DNA of 64,000 nt. It comes from Actinomadura madurae (GTDB lineage: Bacteria; Actinomycetota; Actinomycetes; Streptosporangiales; Streptosporangiaceae). The notes beneath the pieces were generated by a model. It was not told the origin of the DNA and did no database searches. It saw only the letters and a list, made by a program, of their open reading frames with translations. This document shows positions 57,219 through 64,000 of this stretch, in pieces; the stretch's first letter is position 1, and every line of letters begins with the position of its first letter. The stretch spans positions 248,001-312,000 of the forward strand of contig NZ_FOVH01000006.1 in NCBI RefSeq assembly GCF_900115095.1, in the 5' to 3' direction. The position numbers were made by a program, and so were the translations under genes.

Positions 57219-58196
57219 ATGGCGAACAGCACCATAGAGACAGACCGCGACTTCCAGGAACTCGCCGATCCGTACCGGCGCGAGCTGCTGGCGCACTGCT
57301 ACCGGATGCTCGGCTCGATCCACGACGCCGAAGACCTCGTGCAGGAGACCTACCTGCGCGCCTGGCGCTCGTACGGCGACTTCGAAGGGCGCTCCTCGCT
57401 GCGGACGTGGCTGTACCGGATCGCCACGAACGTCTGCCTGACGGCGATCGACCAGCGCGGCCGGCGGCCCATGCCGACCGGGCTCGGCGGGCCGAGCGAC
57501 GAGCCGGAGCGGCCCGTCGTGGCCTCCGACGAGGTGCCCTGGCTGGAGCCGGCCCCTGACGACGTCCTCGGCGCCGACGCCACCGACCCGGCCACGATCG
57601 TCGCCGCCCGCGAGAGTACCCGGCTGGCGCTCGTCGCCGCCCTGCAGCACCTGCCCGCCAAGCAGCGGGTCGTGCTGATCCTGCGGGACGTGCTGAAGTG
57701 GAAGGCCGCCGAGGTCGCCGAACTGCTCGACACCTCCACCCCCGCGGTGAACAGCGCGCTGCAGCGCGCGCGGGCGCAGCTGGAGGAGCACGCCCCCGTC
57801 CGGGACGAGCTGGTCGAGCCCTCCGACCCCGACCAGCGCGACCTGCTGGAGCGCTACGCCAAGGCGTTCGAGGACGCCGACATCACCGGGCTCATCGAGC
57901 TGTTCAAGAAGGACGTCGTCTGGGAGATGCCGCCGTTCCCCGAGTGGTTCGTCGGCGCCGACCACGTCGTCCGCCTCATCATCGCCCAGTGCCGCCCCGC
58001 GCCCGGCGACATCAGGATGGTCCCGGCCGCCGCGAACGGGCAGCCGGCGTTCGGGATGTACAAGCTCGACGAGAACGGCGTTCACAGCCCGTACCAGCTC
58101 CAGGTGCTCAGCATCACGGGCGACGGCGTCGCGCACGTCTCGGTGTTCTTCGACACGAGCCTGTTCTCCCTGTTCGGGCTGCCCGAGCGGCTCTGA
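57219..58196 (+). CDS. ECF sigma factor with SnoaL-like C-terminal domain
   Basis: 325 residues. Sigma-2 is in AHCYRMLGSIHDAEDLVQET with the usual RAWRSYGDFEGRSSLRTWLY, and sigma-4 is LPAKQRVVLILRDVLKWKAAEVAELL. After a linker (about 205) a SnoaL/NTF2-like domain follows (LIELFKKDVVWEMPPFPEWFVGADHV...). This is the SigG/SigJ layout in which the tail regulates the sigma without an anti-sigma gene. ATG 57219 is chosen because AGGTGA is eight bases before it; a GTG at 57207 overlaps the preceding stop. It likely shares a transcript with the STAND gene. Confidence 0.93.
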   Translation: MANSTIETDRDFQELADPYRRELLAHCYRMLGSIHDAEDLVQETYLRAWRSYGDFEGRSSLRTWLYRIATNVCLTAIDQRGRRPMPTGLGGPSDEPERPVVASDEVPWLEPAPDDVLGADATDPATIVAARESTRLALVAALQHLPAKQRVVLILRDVLKWKAAEVAELLDTSTPAVNSALQRARAQLEEHAPVRDELVEPSDPDQRDLLERYAKAFEDADITGLIELFKKDVVWEMPPFPEWFVGADHVVRLIIAQCRPAPGDIRMVPAAANGQPAFGMYKLDENGVHSPYQLQVLSITGDGVAHVSVFFDTSLFSLFGLPERL

Positions 58197-58237
58197 TCAC
58201 GCCTCTTCCCTTCCGCTGACCGGAAACCCGGTGACGG

Positions 58238-58250
58238 GGCACCCGGTGCC
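58238..58250. promoter_or_regulatory. Palindrome GGCACCCGGTGCC upstream of the pca operon
   Basis: A perfect 6-bp inverted repeat with one central base sits in the 123-base gap between the sigma factor and pcaH, about 70 bases before the start codon. It could be an operator for the operon's IclR-type regulator or a weak terminator hairpin of the sigma gene. Symmetry is the only evidence. Confidence 0.3.
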
Positions 58251-58319
58251 GGCTGCCAGTGTGGTGGGCGGCGGTCCCGTGGGTACCGTCGCCGAGCGGG
58301 AACAGAAGGGAAAGAGCGC

Positions 58320-58985
58320 ATGACGCATCCGCCGTACCTGTACCCGGGCTACAAGAGCACCGTGCTCCGCGCGCCCTCGCAGGAGCTGATCATGCCGAAG
58401 CTCGGCCCGGACAGCGTCGAGCTGACCTCCCCGGTCTTCGGCCACCAGGAGCTCGGCCGGCTGGACGAGGACCTCACCGTGCAGCACAGCGGCGAGCCCC
58501 TCGGCGAGCGGATCATCGTGACCGGGCGGGTGCTGGACGGCGCCGGGCGCCCGGTGCGGAACGCCCTCGTGGAGGTCTGGCAGGCGAACGCCGCGGGCCG
58601 CTACAACCACCTCGGCGACATCCACCCCGCGCCGCTCGACCCGAACTTCACCGGGGCCGGGCGCTGCCTGACCGGCGACGACGGCCGCTACCGGTTCGTC
58701 ACGATCAAGCCCGGCGCCTACCCGTGGGGCAATCACCACAACGCCTGGCGGCCCGCGCACATCCATTTCTCGGTCTTCGGCACCGCGTTCACCCAGCGGC
58801 TCGTCACCCAGATGTACTTCCCCGGCGACCCGCTGTTCGCCTACGACCCGATCTTCCAGTCGATTCCGGACGAGAAGGACCGGGAGAAGCTGGTCTCCCG
58901 GTTCGACATGGACACCACCGTGCCGGAATGGGCGCTCGGCTACCAGTGGGACATCGTCCTCGGCGACACCCCGATGGAGGCCTGA
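58320..58985 (+). CDS. pcaH: Protocatechuate 3,4-dioxygenase beta subunit
   Basis: 221 residues. The intradiol dioxygenase signature is VEVWQANAAGRYNH; iron ligands are the Tyr of GRYNH, the Tyr in GAYPWG, and two His in RPAHIHFSVFG. It cleaves protocatechuate between the hydroxyls to 3-carboxy-cis,cis-muconate. It is the first of five abutting pca genes. AAGGGAAAG precedes the ATG. Confidence 0.96.
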   Translation: MTHPPYLYPGYKSTVLRAPSQELIMPKLGPDSVELTSPVFGHQELGRLDEDLTVQHSGEPLGERIIVTGRVLDGAGRPVRNALVEVWQANAAGRYNHLGDIHPAPLDPNFTGAGRCLTGDDGRYRFVTIKPGAYPWGNHHNAWRPAHIHFSVFGTAFTQRLVTQMYFPGDPLFAYDPIFQSIPDEKDREKLVSRFDMDTTVPEWALGYQWDIVLGDTPMEA

Positions 58986-59537
58986 ATGAGCACGCCTTCC
59001 CTCACCACGCCGTCCCAGACGGTCGGCCCCTTCTTCGGCTACGCGCTCCCGTACGCGGCGGGGCCGGAGGTCGTCCCGCCCTGGCGGCCCGACGCGGTCC
59101 GCATCCGCGGGCGGGTGCTGGACGGCGCGGGCGCGCCGGTGCCGGACGCGCTGCTGGAGATCTGGCAGGCCGACGGGGACGGCGAGATCCCGCGGCGCCC
59201 CGGCGGGATCGCACGGGCCGGGCACGGGTTCTCCGGTTTCGGCCGGTGCGCCACCGACGCGGCCGGCGGCTACTGGTTCAGCACCGTCAAGCCCGGCGCG
59301 GTCGGCGACGGCGCCCCCTACATCGCCGTGCTGGTCTTCGCCCGGGGGCTGCTCAAGCCCGTCTTCACCCGCCTGTACTTCCCCGAGGACGAGGCCGCCC
59401 ACGCCGGCGACCCGCTGCTCGGCGCCGTCCCGGAGGACCGCCGCGGCACCCTGGTCGCCGAACGCGAGGGCGAGCGGGAGTACCGTTTCGACGTGCGCCT
59501 GCAGGGAGAGGGGGAGACGGTCTTCCTTGGCTTCTGA
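58986..59537 (+). CDS. pcaG: Protocatechuate 3,4-dioxygenase alpha subunit
   Basis: 183 residues, starting directly after pcaH. It has the fold (TPSQTVGPFFGYALPY, LLEIWQADGDGEI, FSGFGRCATD) but not the four iron ligands, as expected for the structural alpha subunit of the alpha-beta dimer. Its end overlaps the start of pcaB by 11 bases. Confidence 0.95.
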   Translation: MSTPSLTTPSQTVGPFFGYALPYAAGPEVVPPWRPDAVRIRGRVLDGAGAPVPDALLEIWQADGDGEIPRRPGGIARAGHGFSGFGRCATDAAGGYWFSTVKPGAVGDGAPYIAVLVFARGLLKPVFTRLYFPEDEAAHAGDPLLGAVPEDRRGTLVAEREGEREYRFDVRLQGEGETVFLGF

Positions 59538-60699
59538 GGAGCGCGGCCCGGCGCCGGACGCGGGGCTGCTGTCCCCCGTCCGGGCGGGCACGGAGGCGGA
59601 GGCCGCCACGAGCGACCTCGCCTACCTGACCGCGATGCTGGACGCGGAGGCCGCGCTGGCGCGCGCGCAGGCCCGCCTCGGGATCATTCCCGGCGGTGCC
59701 GCCGAGGCGATCACGGGGGCCGCCGAGGCGGGCCGGTTCGACCTCGCCGGGATCGCCGGCCGGGCGCGCGCCTCCGGCAATCCCGTGGTGCCGCTGGTCG
59801 CCGACCTGCGGGTGCTCGCCGGAAGCGCCGGCGAGCACGTCCACAAGGGCGCCACCAGCCAGGACATCCTCGACACCGGCGCCATGCTCGTCGCGGCCCG
59901 CACGCGGCGCGTGGTCCTCGCCCACCTCGACCGGGCCCTGGACGCGCTGGCCGGGCTCGCGGCGCGGTACCGCGACACCCCGATGGCGGCGCGCACGCTC
60001 GGCCGCCAGGCGCTGCCGACGACGTTCGGCGCCAAGGCCGCGGGCTGGCTCCTCGGCTGCCTGGAGGCCCGCGAGCGGCTGGCCGCGGCCGTGCTGCCCG
60101 TCCAGCTCGGCGGTCCCGCCGGGACGCTCGACGCGTTCGGGGACCAGGGGCTCGACCTCGTCGCGGCCTACGCGGAGGAGACGGGGCTGGCGCGCCCCGT
60201 CCTGCCGTGGCACACCCGCCGCACCCCGGTCGCCGGCCTCGGCGCGGCGCACGCGCTGGTCGCCGGCGCGCTCGGCAAGATCGCCACCGATGTGTGGCTG
60301 CTGGCGCAGAGCGAGGTCGCCGAGGCCGCCGAGGGCGCGGGCGGCGGCTCGTCGTCGATGCCGCACAAGCGCAACCCGGCGCGGTCCGCGCTGATCCGCT
60401 CCGCGGCCCTGCAGGTTCCGGCGCAGGTCCAGGTGATCCTCGCCGCGCAGGCCGCCGCGCACGAGCGGCCCGCGGGGGAGTGGCACGCCGAGTGGCAGCC
60501 GCTGCGCGAGTGCCTGCGCCTCACCGGCGGCGCCGCCGAGACGGCCGCCGAGCTGCTGGACGGCCTGGAGGTGTCCACCGAGCTGATGCGGGCCGACCTG
60601 GACGACCTGCTCGACGTCCTCGGCGGCGACCCCGGGCCGGGCGCCGCCGCCGTCCTCGTCGGCCAGGCCCTCGACGCCTACCGCAGGAGCCGCACATGA
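59527..60699 (+). CDS. pcaB: 3-Carboxy-cis,cis-muconate cycloisomerase
   Basis: 390 residues of the fumarase/aspartase superfamily, signature GGSSSMPHKRNPA, plus HKGATSQDILDTG. It lactonises the dioxygenase product to 4-carboxymuconolactone. The start is TTG 59527 inside pcaG, or a later codon. It is coupled to pcaD by an ATGA overlap at its end. Length is shorter than the 450-residue pseudomonad enzymes, as is usual in actinomycetes. Confidence 0.93.
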   Translation: MASEERGPAPDAGLLSPVRAGTEAEAATSDLAYLTAMLDAEAALARAQARLGIIPGGAAEAITGAAEAGRFDLAGIAGRARASGNPVVPLVADLRVLAGSAGEHVHKGATSQDILDTGAMLVAARTRRVVLAHLDRALDALAGLAARYRDTPMAARTLGRQALPTTFGAKAAGWLLGCLEARERLAAAVLPVQLGGPAGTLDAFGDQGLDLVAAYAEETGLARPVLPWHTRRTPVAGLGAAHALVAGALGKIATDVWLLAQSEVAEAAEGAGGGSSSMPHKRNPARSALIRSAALQVPAQVQVILAAQAAAHERPAGEWHAEWQPLRECLRLTGGAAETAAELLDGLEVSTELMRADLDDLLDVLGGDPGPGAAAVLVGQALDAYRRSRT

Positions 60700-61472
60700 C
60701 CGCCGCGCCGCCGCGGTACCGCCTGGACGGCCCGCCGGACGCGCCCGTCGTCGTCCTCGGCCCGTCCCTCGGCACGTCCACGGACCTGTGGCTGCCGCAG
60801 CTGCCCGCGCTGACCCGCGAGTGGCGCGTCCTGCGCTACGACCTGCCCGGGCACGGCGGCGCGCCCCCGCCGGACGGGCCGGTGACCGTCGAGAGCCTCG
60901 CCGACGGGATCGCCGCGCTCCTGGACGGGCTCGGCGTGGGCCGGGCCGCCTATGCCGGGGTGTCCCTCGGCGGCGCGGTCGGGACGGCCCTCGCGCTGCG
61001 CGCCCCGGAGCGCGTCGCCGGGCTGGTCCTGTGCTGCACCTCCCCGCGCTTCGGCGATCCGGGGCCGTGGCGGGAACGGGCCGCGCTCGTCCGCCGGGAA
61101 GGCGTCGGCCCGGTCGCCGACACGGCGGCGGGACGCTGGTTCACGCCGTCCTTCACCGGGGCGGAGCCGTACGTCGAGATGCTCCGCGCCACCGCCCCGG
61201 AGGGCTATGCCGCCTGCTGCGACGCGCTGGCCGCGTTCGACGCGACCGCGCGCCTCGGCGAGATCTCCGCGCCCACGCTGGTGATCGCCGGGGCGCAGGA
61301 CGGCCCCACGCCGCCGGAGGGCCACGCCGCGCGGCTCGCCGCCGGGATCCCGGGCGCCCGGCTGACCGTGATCGAGGGCGCCGGGCACCTGGCGAACGCG
61401 GAGCGCCCGGCGGAGGTCACCGCGGCGATCACCGCGCACCTGGACCGCGTCCGGAGGGGAGCAGGCCGATGA
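60696..61472 (+). CDS. pcaD: 3-Oxoadipate enol-lactonase
   Basis: 258 residues of an alpha/beta hydrolase. Nucleophile Ser in GVSLGGAVG, Asp in AGAQDGPTP, His in GAGHLANAERP. It opens 3-oxoadipate enol-lactone to 3-oxoadipate. It overlaps pcaB and pcaC by four bases each. In some actinomycetes pcaD is fused with pcaC as pcaL; here the two stay separate. Confidence 0.95.
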   Translation: MTAAPPRYRLDGPPDAPVVVLGPSLGTSTDLWLPQLPALTREWRVLRYDLPGHGGAPPPDGPVTVESLADGIAALLDGLGVGRAAYAGVSLGGAVGTALALRAPERVAGLVLCCTSPRFGDPGPWRERAALVRREGVGPVADTAAGRWFTPSFTGAEPYVEMLRATAPEGYAACCDALAAFDATARLGEISAPTLVIAGAQDGPTPPEGHAARLAAGIPGARLTVIEGAGHLANAERPAEVTAAITAHLDRVRRGAGR

Positions 61473-61858
61473 GCGAGGGCATGACCGACGAGGGGCGCCG
61501 TGCGCGGGGCATGCGGACGCGCCGCGAGGTCCTCGGCGACGCGCACGTCGACCGCGCCGAGGCCCGCAAGGACGAATTCACCGCCGACTTCCAGGACATG
61601 ATCACCCGGTACGCGTGGGGCGAGATCTGGACCCGCCCGGGTTTGGACCGCAAGACCCGCAGCTGCATCACGCTGACCGCGATGGTCGCCGGGGGCCACC
61701 TGGAGGAGCTGGCCATGCACGTGCGCGCAGCCCTGCGCAACGGCCTCACCCCCGACGAGATCAAGGAGGTGCTCCTGCAGACGGCGATCTATTGTGGAGT
61801 ACCCGCCGCGAACTCGGCCTTCGCCGTCGCCCAGCGGGTACTCACCGAGCAGGAGTGA
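61469..61858 (+). CDS. pcaC: 4-Carboxymuconolactone decarboxylase
   Basis: 129 residues with the AhpD-like helical fold. Motifs are ARKDEFTADFQDMITRYAWG, TLTAMVAGGHLEELAMHVR and a C-terminal YCGVPAANSAF. It decarboxylates 4-carboxymuconolactone to the enol-lactone that PcaD opens. Start overlaps pcaD. Confidence 0.95.
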   Translation: MSEGMTDEGRRARGMRTRREVLGDAHVDRAEARKDEFTADFQDMITRYAWGEIWTRPGLDRKTRSCITLTAMVAGGHLEELAMHVRAALRNGLTPDEIKEVLLQTAIYCGVPAANSAFAVAQRVLTEQE

Positions 61859-61886
61859 CGGGCGGGAGCCCGGGCGGAGGGGCCAC

Positions 61887-62699
61887 GTGACAGGTCACAG
61901 GGCGGAGCGGGCGCGGCCGGTCAGCGTGGCCGGCAAGGTGATGGCGATCCTGAACGCCTTCGCGCAGGGCGGCGTCCGCCTCAACCTGAGCGAGATCTGC
62001 CGGCGGGCGGGGCTGCCGCTGGCGACCGGGCACCGGCTCGTCGGGGAGCTGGTCGCGGGCGGGTTCCTGGAGCGGGTCCCGGACGGGACGTACCGCATCG
62101 GCACCCGGCTGTGGCGCATCGGCAGCCAGGCCCCCGCCGTCACCGGGCTGCGCGAGCTGGCACTCCCGCACATGGAGGACCTGTACGAGGCCACGCACGA
62201 CAACGTCCAGCTCGGCGTGCTCCGCGAGGACCGCGTGCTCATCGTCGAGCGGCTGCGCGGCACGCGGTCGGTGCCGGTCGTCACGCAGGTCGGCGCCATG
62301 CTGCCGCTGCACACCACCGGCGTGGGCAAGGTGCTGCTGGCGTACGCGCCGCCCGAGGTGCGGGAGAAGGTGCTGGACGGGGAACTGCCCCGGTACGCGG
62401 TGCGCACCATCACCGACCCCGCGGAGCTGCGGCGCTGCATCGAGCGGGTCCGCCGCGCCGGGTACTCCCTGACCCGGGACGAGATGACGCTCGGCGCGTC
62501 GTCCGTGGGCGCCCCGGTGCGGGACGGGGCGGGCGAGGTGGTGGCGGCGATGTCGCTGGTGGCGGGCTCCCGCGGCGCCGACCTGCGGCGGCTGCTGCCG
62601 CCGCTGGCCACGGCGGCGCGGGCGCTGTCGCGGGACGTGGCGGCGCACTGGCACGGCCATCCCGACATGTTTTCCGCCGAGCGGAAGACCGGCGCCTGA
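61887..62699 (+). CDS. IclR-family regulator, PcaR/PobR-like
   Basis: 270 residues. An N-terminal winged HTH (NLSEICRRAGLPLATGHRLVGELVAGG) is joined to an IclR ligand domain (LPLHTTGVGKVLLAYAP, YSLTRDEMTLGASSVGAPV). It sits between pcaC and pobA in the same direction, 28 bases after pcaC. By position it should sense protocatechuate, 4-hydroxybenzoate or 3-oxoadipate and control this operon. GTG 61887 has GGAGG seven bases before it; the frame upstream lacks coding character. Confidence 0.93.
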   Translation: MTGHRAERARPVSVAGKVMAILNAFAQGGVRLNLSEICRRAGLPLATGHRLVGELVAGGFLERVPDGTYRIGTRLWRIGSQAPAVTGLRELALPHMEDLYEATHDNVQLGVLREDRVLIVERLRGTRSVPVVTQVGAMLPLHTTGVGKVLLAYAPPEVREKVLDGELPRYAVRTITDPAELRRCIERVRRAGYSLTRDEMTLGASSVGAPVRDGAGEVVAAMSLVAGSRGADLRRLLPPLATAARALSRDVAAHWHGHPDMFSAERKTGA

Positions 62700-62758
62700 A
62701 GCGGCCGCGACGGGCGCGAGCATCGGCGGGTGAGCTGCGCGGACCACGAGGAGGATCG

Positions 62759-63916
62759 ATGCGTACACAGGTGGCGATCATCGGGGCCGGCCCCGCGGGG
62801 CTGCTGCTCTCCCATCTGCTGCGTCTCCAGGGGATCGACTCGGTGGTGCTGGAGAGCCGGGACCGCGGCTACGTGGAGCACCGGCAGCGGGCCGGGATGC
62901 TGGAGCAGGGCACGACCGACGTCCTGCGGGAGAGCGGGGCGGGGGAGCGGCTCGACCGCGAGGGCCTCGTCCACCACGGGCTCGAACTGCGGTTCGGCGG
63001 CGCGGGGCACCGGATCCCGCTGACCGACCTGACCGGCCGGACGGTCACCGTGTACGCGCAGACCGAGATCGTCAAGGACCTGGTCGCCCGGCGGCTGGCG
63101 GACGGCGGCGACGTGCGGTTCGAGGCGGAGGCCCTGCACCTGGACGCGTCCGCGCCCAGCGTGACGTTCCGGAGCGGCGGCGCGACGCACACCCTCGACT
63201 GCGACTACATCGCGGGCTGCGACGGCTTCCACGGCGTGAGCCGCCCGGCGGTGCCGGGGCTGCGGACGTTCACCCGCGACTACCCGTTCGCCTGGCTCGG
63301 CATCCTCGCCGACGTCGCCCCGTCCACCGAGGAGCTGATCTACGCCCACCACGACCGCGGGTTCGCGCTGCACAGCCTCCGCTCGCCGCACGTCAGCCGC
63401 CTGTACCTCCAGGTGGCGCCGGACGAGGACCTCGCCGCCTGGCCCGACGCCCGGATCTGGGATGAGCTGGCGGCGCGGTTCGCCACCGACGACGGCTGGA
63501 AGCTGCACGAGGGCCCGATCACCGACAAGGCGGTCACGCCGATGCGCAGCTTCGTGGCCGAGCCGATGCGCCACGACCGGCTGTTCCTGGCCGGGGACGC
63601 CGCCCACATCGTGCCGCCGACGGGGGCCAAGGGACTGAACCTCGCGGTGTCCGACGTGATCGTCCTCGCGCGGGCGTTCGCCGAGCGGTACGCCACGGGG
63701 TCGGAGACGCTGCTGGACGGCTACTCCGCCGCGTGCCTGCGGCGGGTCTGGCGGGCCGAGCACTTCTCGTACTGGATGACCACGCTGCTGCACACCGACC
63801 CCGCCGCGAGCGACTTCGAGCGGCGGCTCCAGCGCTCCCACCTCGACTACGTGGTGTCCTCGGAGGCGGCCAAGACCTCGCTGGCCGAGAACTACGTGGG
63901 TCTTCCGATCACCTAG
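62759..63916 (+). CDS. pobA: 4-Hydroxybenzoate 3-monooxygenase
   Basis: 385 residues of a class A flavoprotein. FAD motifs are GAGPAGLLLSHLL, GCDGFHGVSR and GDAAHIVPPTGAKGLN. VEHRQRAGMLEQGT and the substrate-site region around GILADVAP are typical of PobA. It hydroxylates 4-hydroxybenzoate to protocatechuate with NAD(P)H and O2, feeding PcaGH. GAGGA is a few bases before the ATG. It ends 84 bases before the window edge, and nothing is seen in those bases. Confidence 0.95.
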   Translation: MRTQVAIIGAGPAGLLLSHLLRLQGIDSVVLESRDRGYVEHRQRAGMLEQGTTDVLRESGAGERLDREGLVHHGLELRFGGAGHRIPLTDLTGRTVTVYAQTEIVKDLVARRLADGGDVRFEAEALHLDASAPSVTFRSGGATHTLDCDYIAGCDGFHGVSRPAVPGLRTFTRDYPFAWLGILADVAPSTEELIYAHHDRGFALHSLRSPHVSRLYLQVAPDEDLAAWPDARIWDELAARFATDDGWKLHEGPITDKAVTPMRSFVAEPMRHDRLFLAGDAAHIVPPTGAKGLNLAVSDVIVLARAFAERYATGSETLLDGYSAACLRRVWRAEHFSYWMTTLLHTDPAASDFERRLQRSHLDYVVSSEAAKTSLAENYVGLPIT

Positions 63917-64000
63917 GAAGGACGCTTCGCCCGGTTTCGTGCGGCCTTCCGGTGAGATGCACGTCACGTAATTTGGCAGCTTCTGCATTTTTGCCGACCA

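Overview
The window is very GC-rich (above 70% by eye), with strong G/C bias at third codon positions, many GTG starts, short or overlapping gene junctions and families typical of actinomycetes: a Trp-codon leader before a fused trpE(G), MmyB-type XRE and WYL regulators, a Ceb-like sugar importer, a single-chain acyl-CoA carboxylase, a HelD-like RNA polymerase motor and STAND/WD40/TPR proteins. I read it as chromosome of a filamentous actinomycete (Streptosporangiales/Thermomonosporaceae-like or Streptomyces-like); the genus cannot be fixed from the sequence. No integrase, transposase, rRNA gene, conventional tRNA or CRISPR array was seen.

Layout. 0-6 kb: end of a VOC gene, a Trp leader and attenuator in front of a Rhizobium-type fused anthranilate synthase closed by a strong terminator, a 47-residue membrane protein, an SDR/WYL regulator pair and an adenosine-deaminase-family gene. 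6-9.6 kb, the most unusual part: on the minus strand, four tandem Y-RNA-like genes, three with circularly permuted tRNA-like modules, then a TROVE/Ro60 (Rsr) gene and a DUF1266 gene. 9.6-19 kb: molybdopterin oxidoreductase, a ThyX-like flavoprotein with an unusual signature, several hydrolases and regulators, a flavohemoprotein, and a decayed acyl-CoA-ligase tail. 19-24 kb: TAXI lipoprotein, two-component system and MHS-family transporter, a likely carboxylate sensing and uptake set. 24-28 kb: acyl-CoA dehydrogenase, aldehyde dehydrogenase and an RtcB RNA ligase, the family elsewhere linked to Rsr. 28-35 kb: TetR, then a ROK repressor divergent from a Ceb-like beta-glucoside ABC importer and GH1 beta-glucosidase. 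35-48 kb: single-chain biotin-dependent carboxylase, orphan LivG-like ATPase, HelD-like helicase, TetR-controlled NTF2-like pair, two-subunit acyl-CoA dehydrogenase, and a PLP enzyme coupled to a zinc-LID adenylate-kinase-like gene.

48.7-58.2 kb holds two divergent giant STAND ATPases, one with an N-terminal HTH, a membrane segment and 14 WD40 repeats, the other NB-ARC plus a roughly 1000-residue TPR array, the latter followed closely by an ECF sigma factor with a SnoaL-like tail. 58.3-63.9 kb is a compact 4-hydroxybenzoate/protocatechuate operon (pcaHGBDC, an IclR-type regulator, pobA) without pcaIJ or pcaF.

How the parts work together. The Y-RNA array and Rsr very likely make a Ro60-type ribonucleoprotein, with each RNA presenting a different tRNA-like surface; DUF1266 is an unexplored partner and RtcB a possible distant one. 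The ROK/ABC/GH1 genes form a self-contained disaccharide utilisation unit, and the pob/pca genes convert 4-hydroxybenzoate to 3-oxoadipate.
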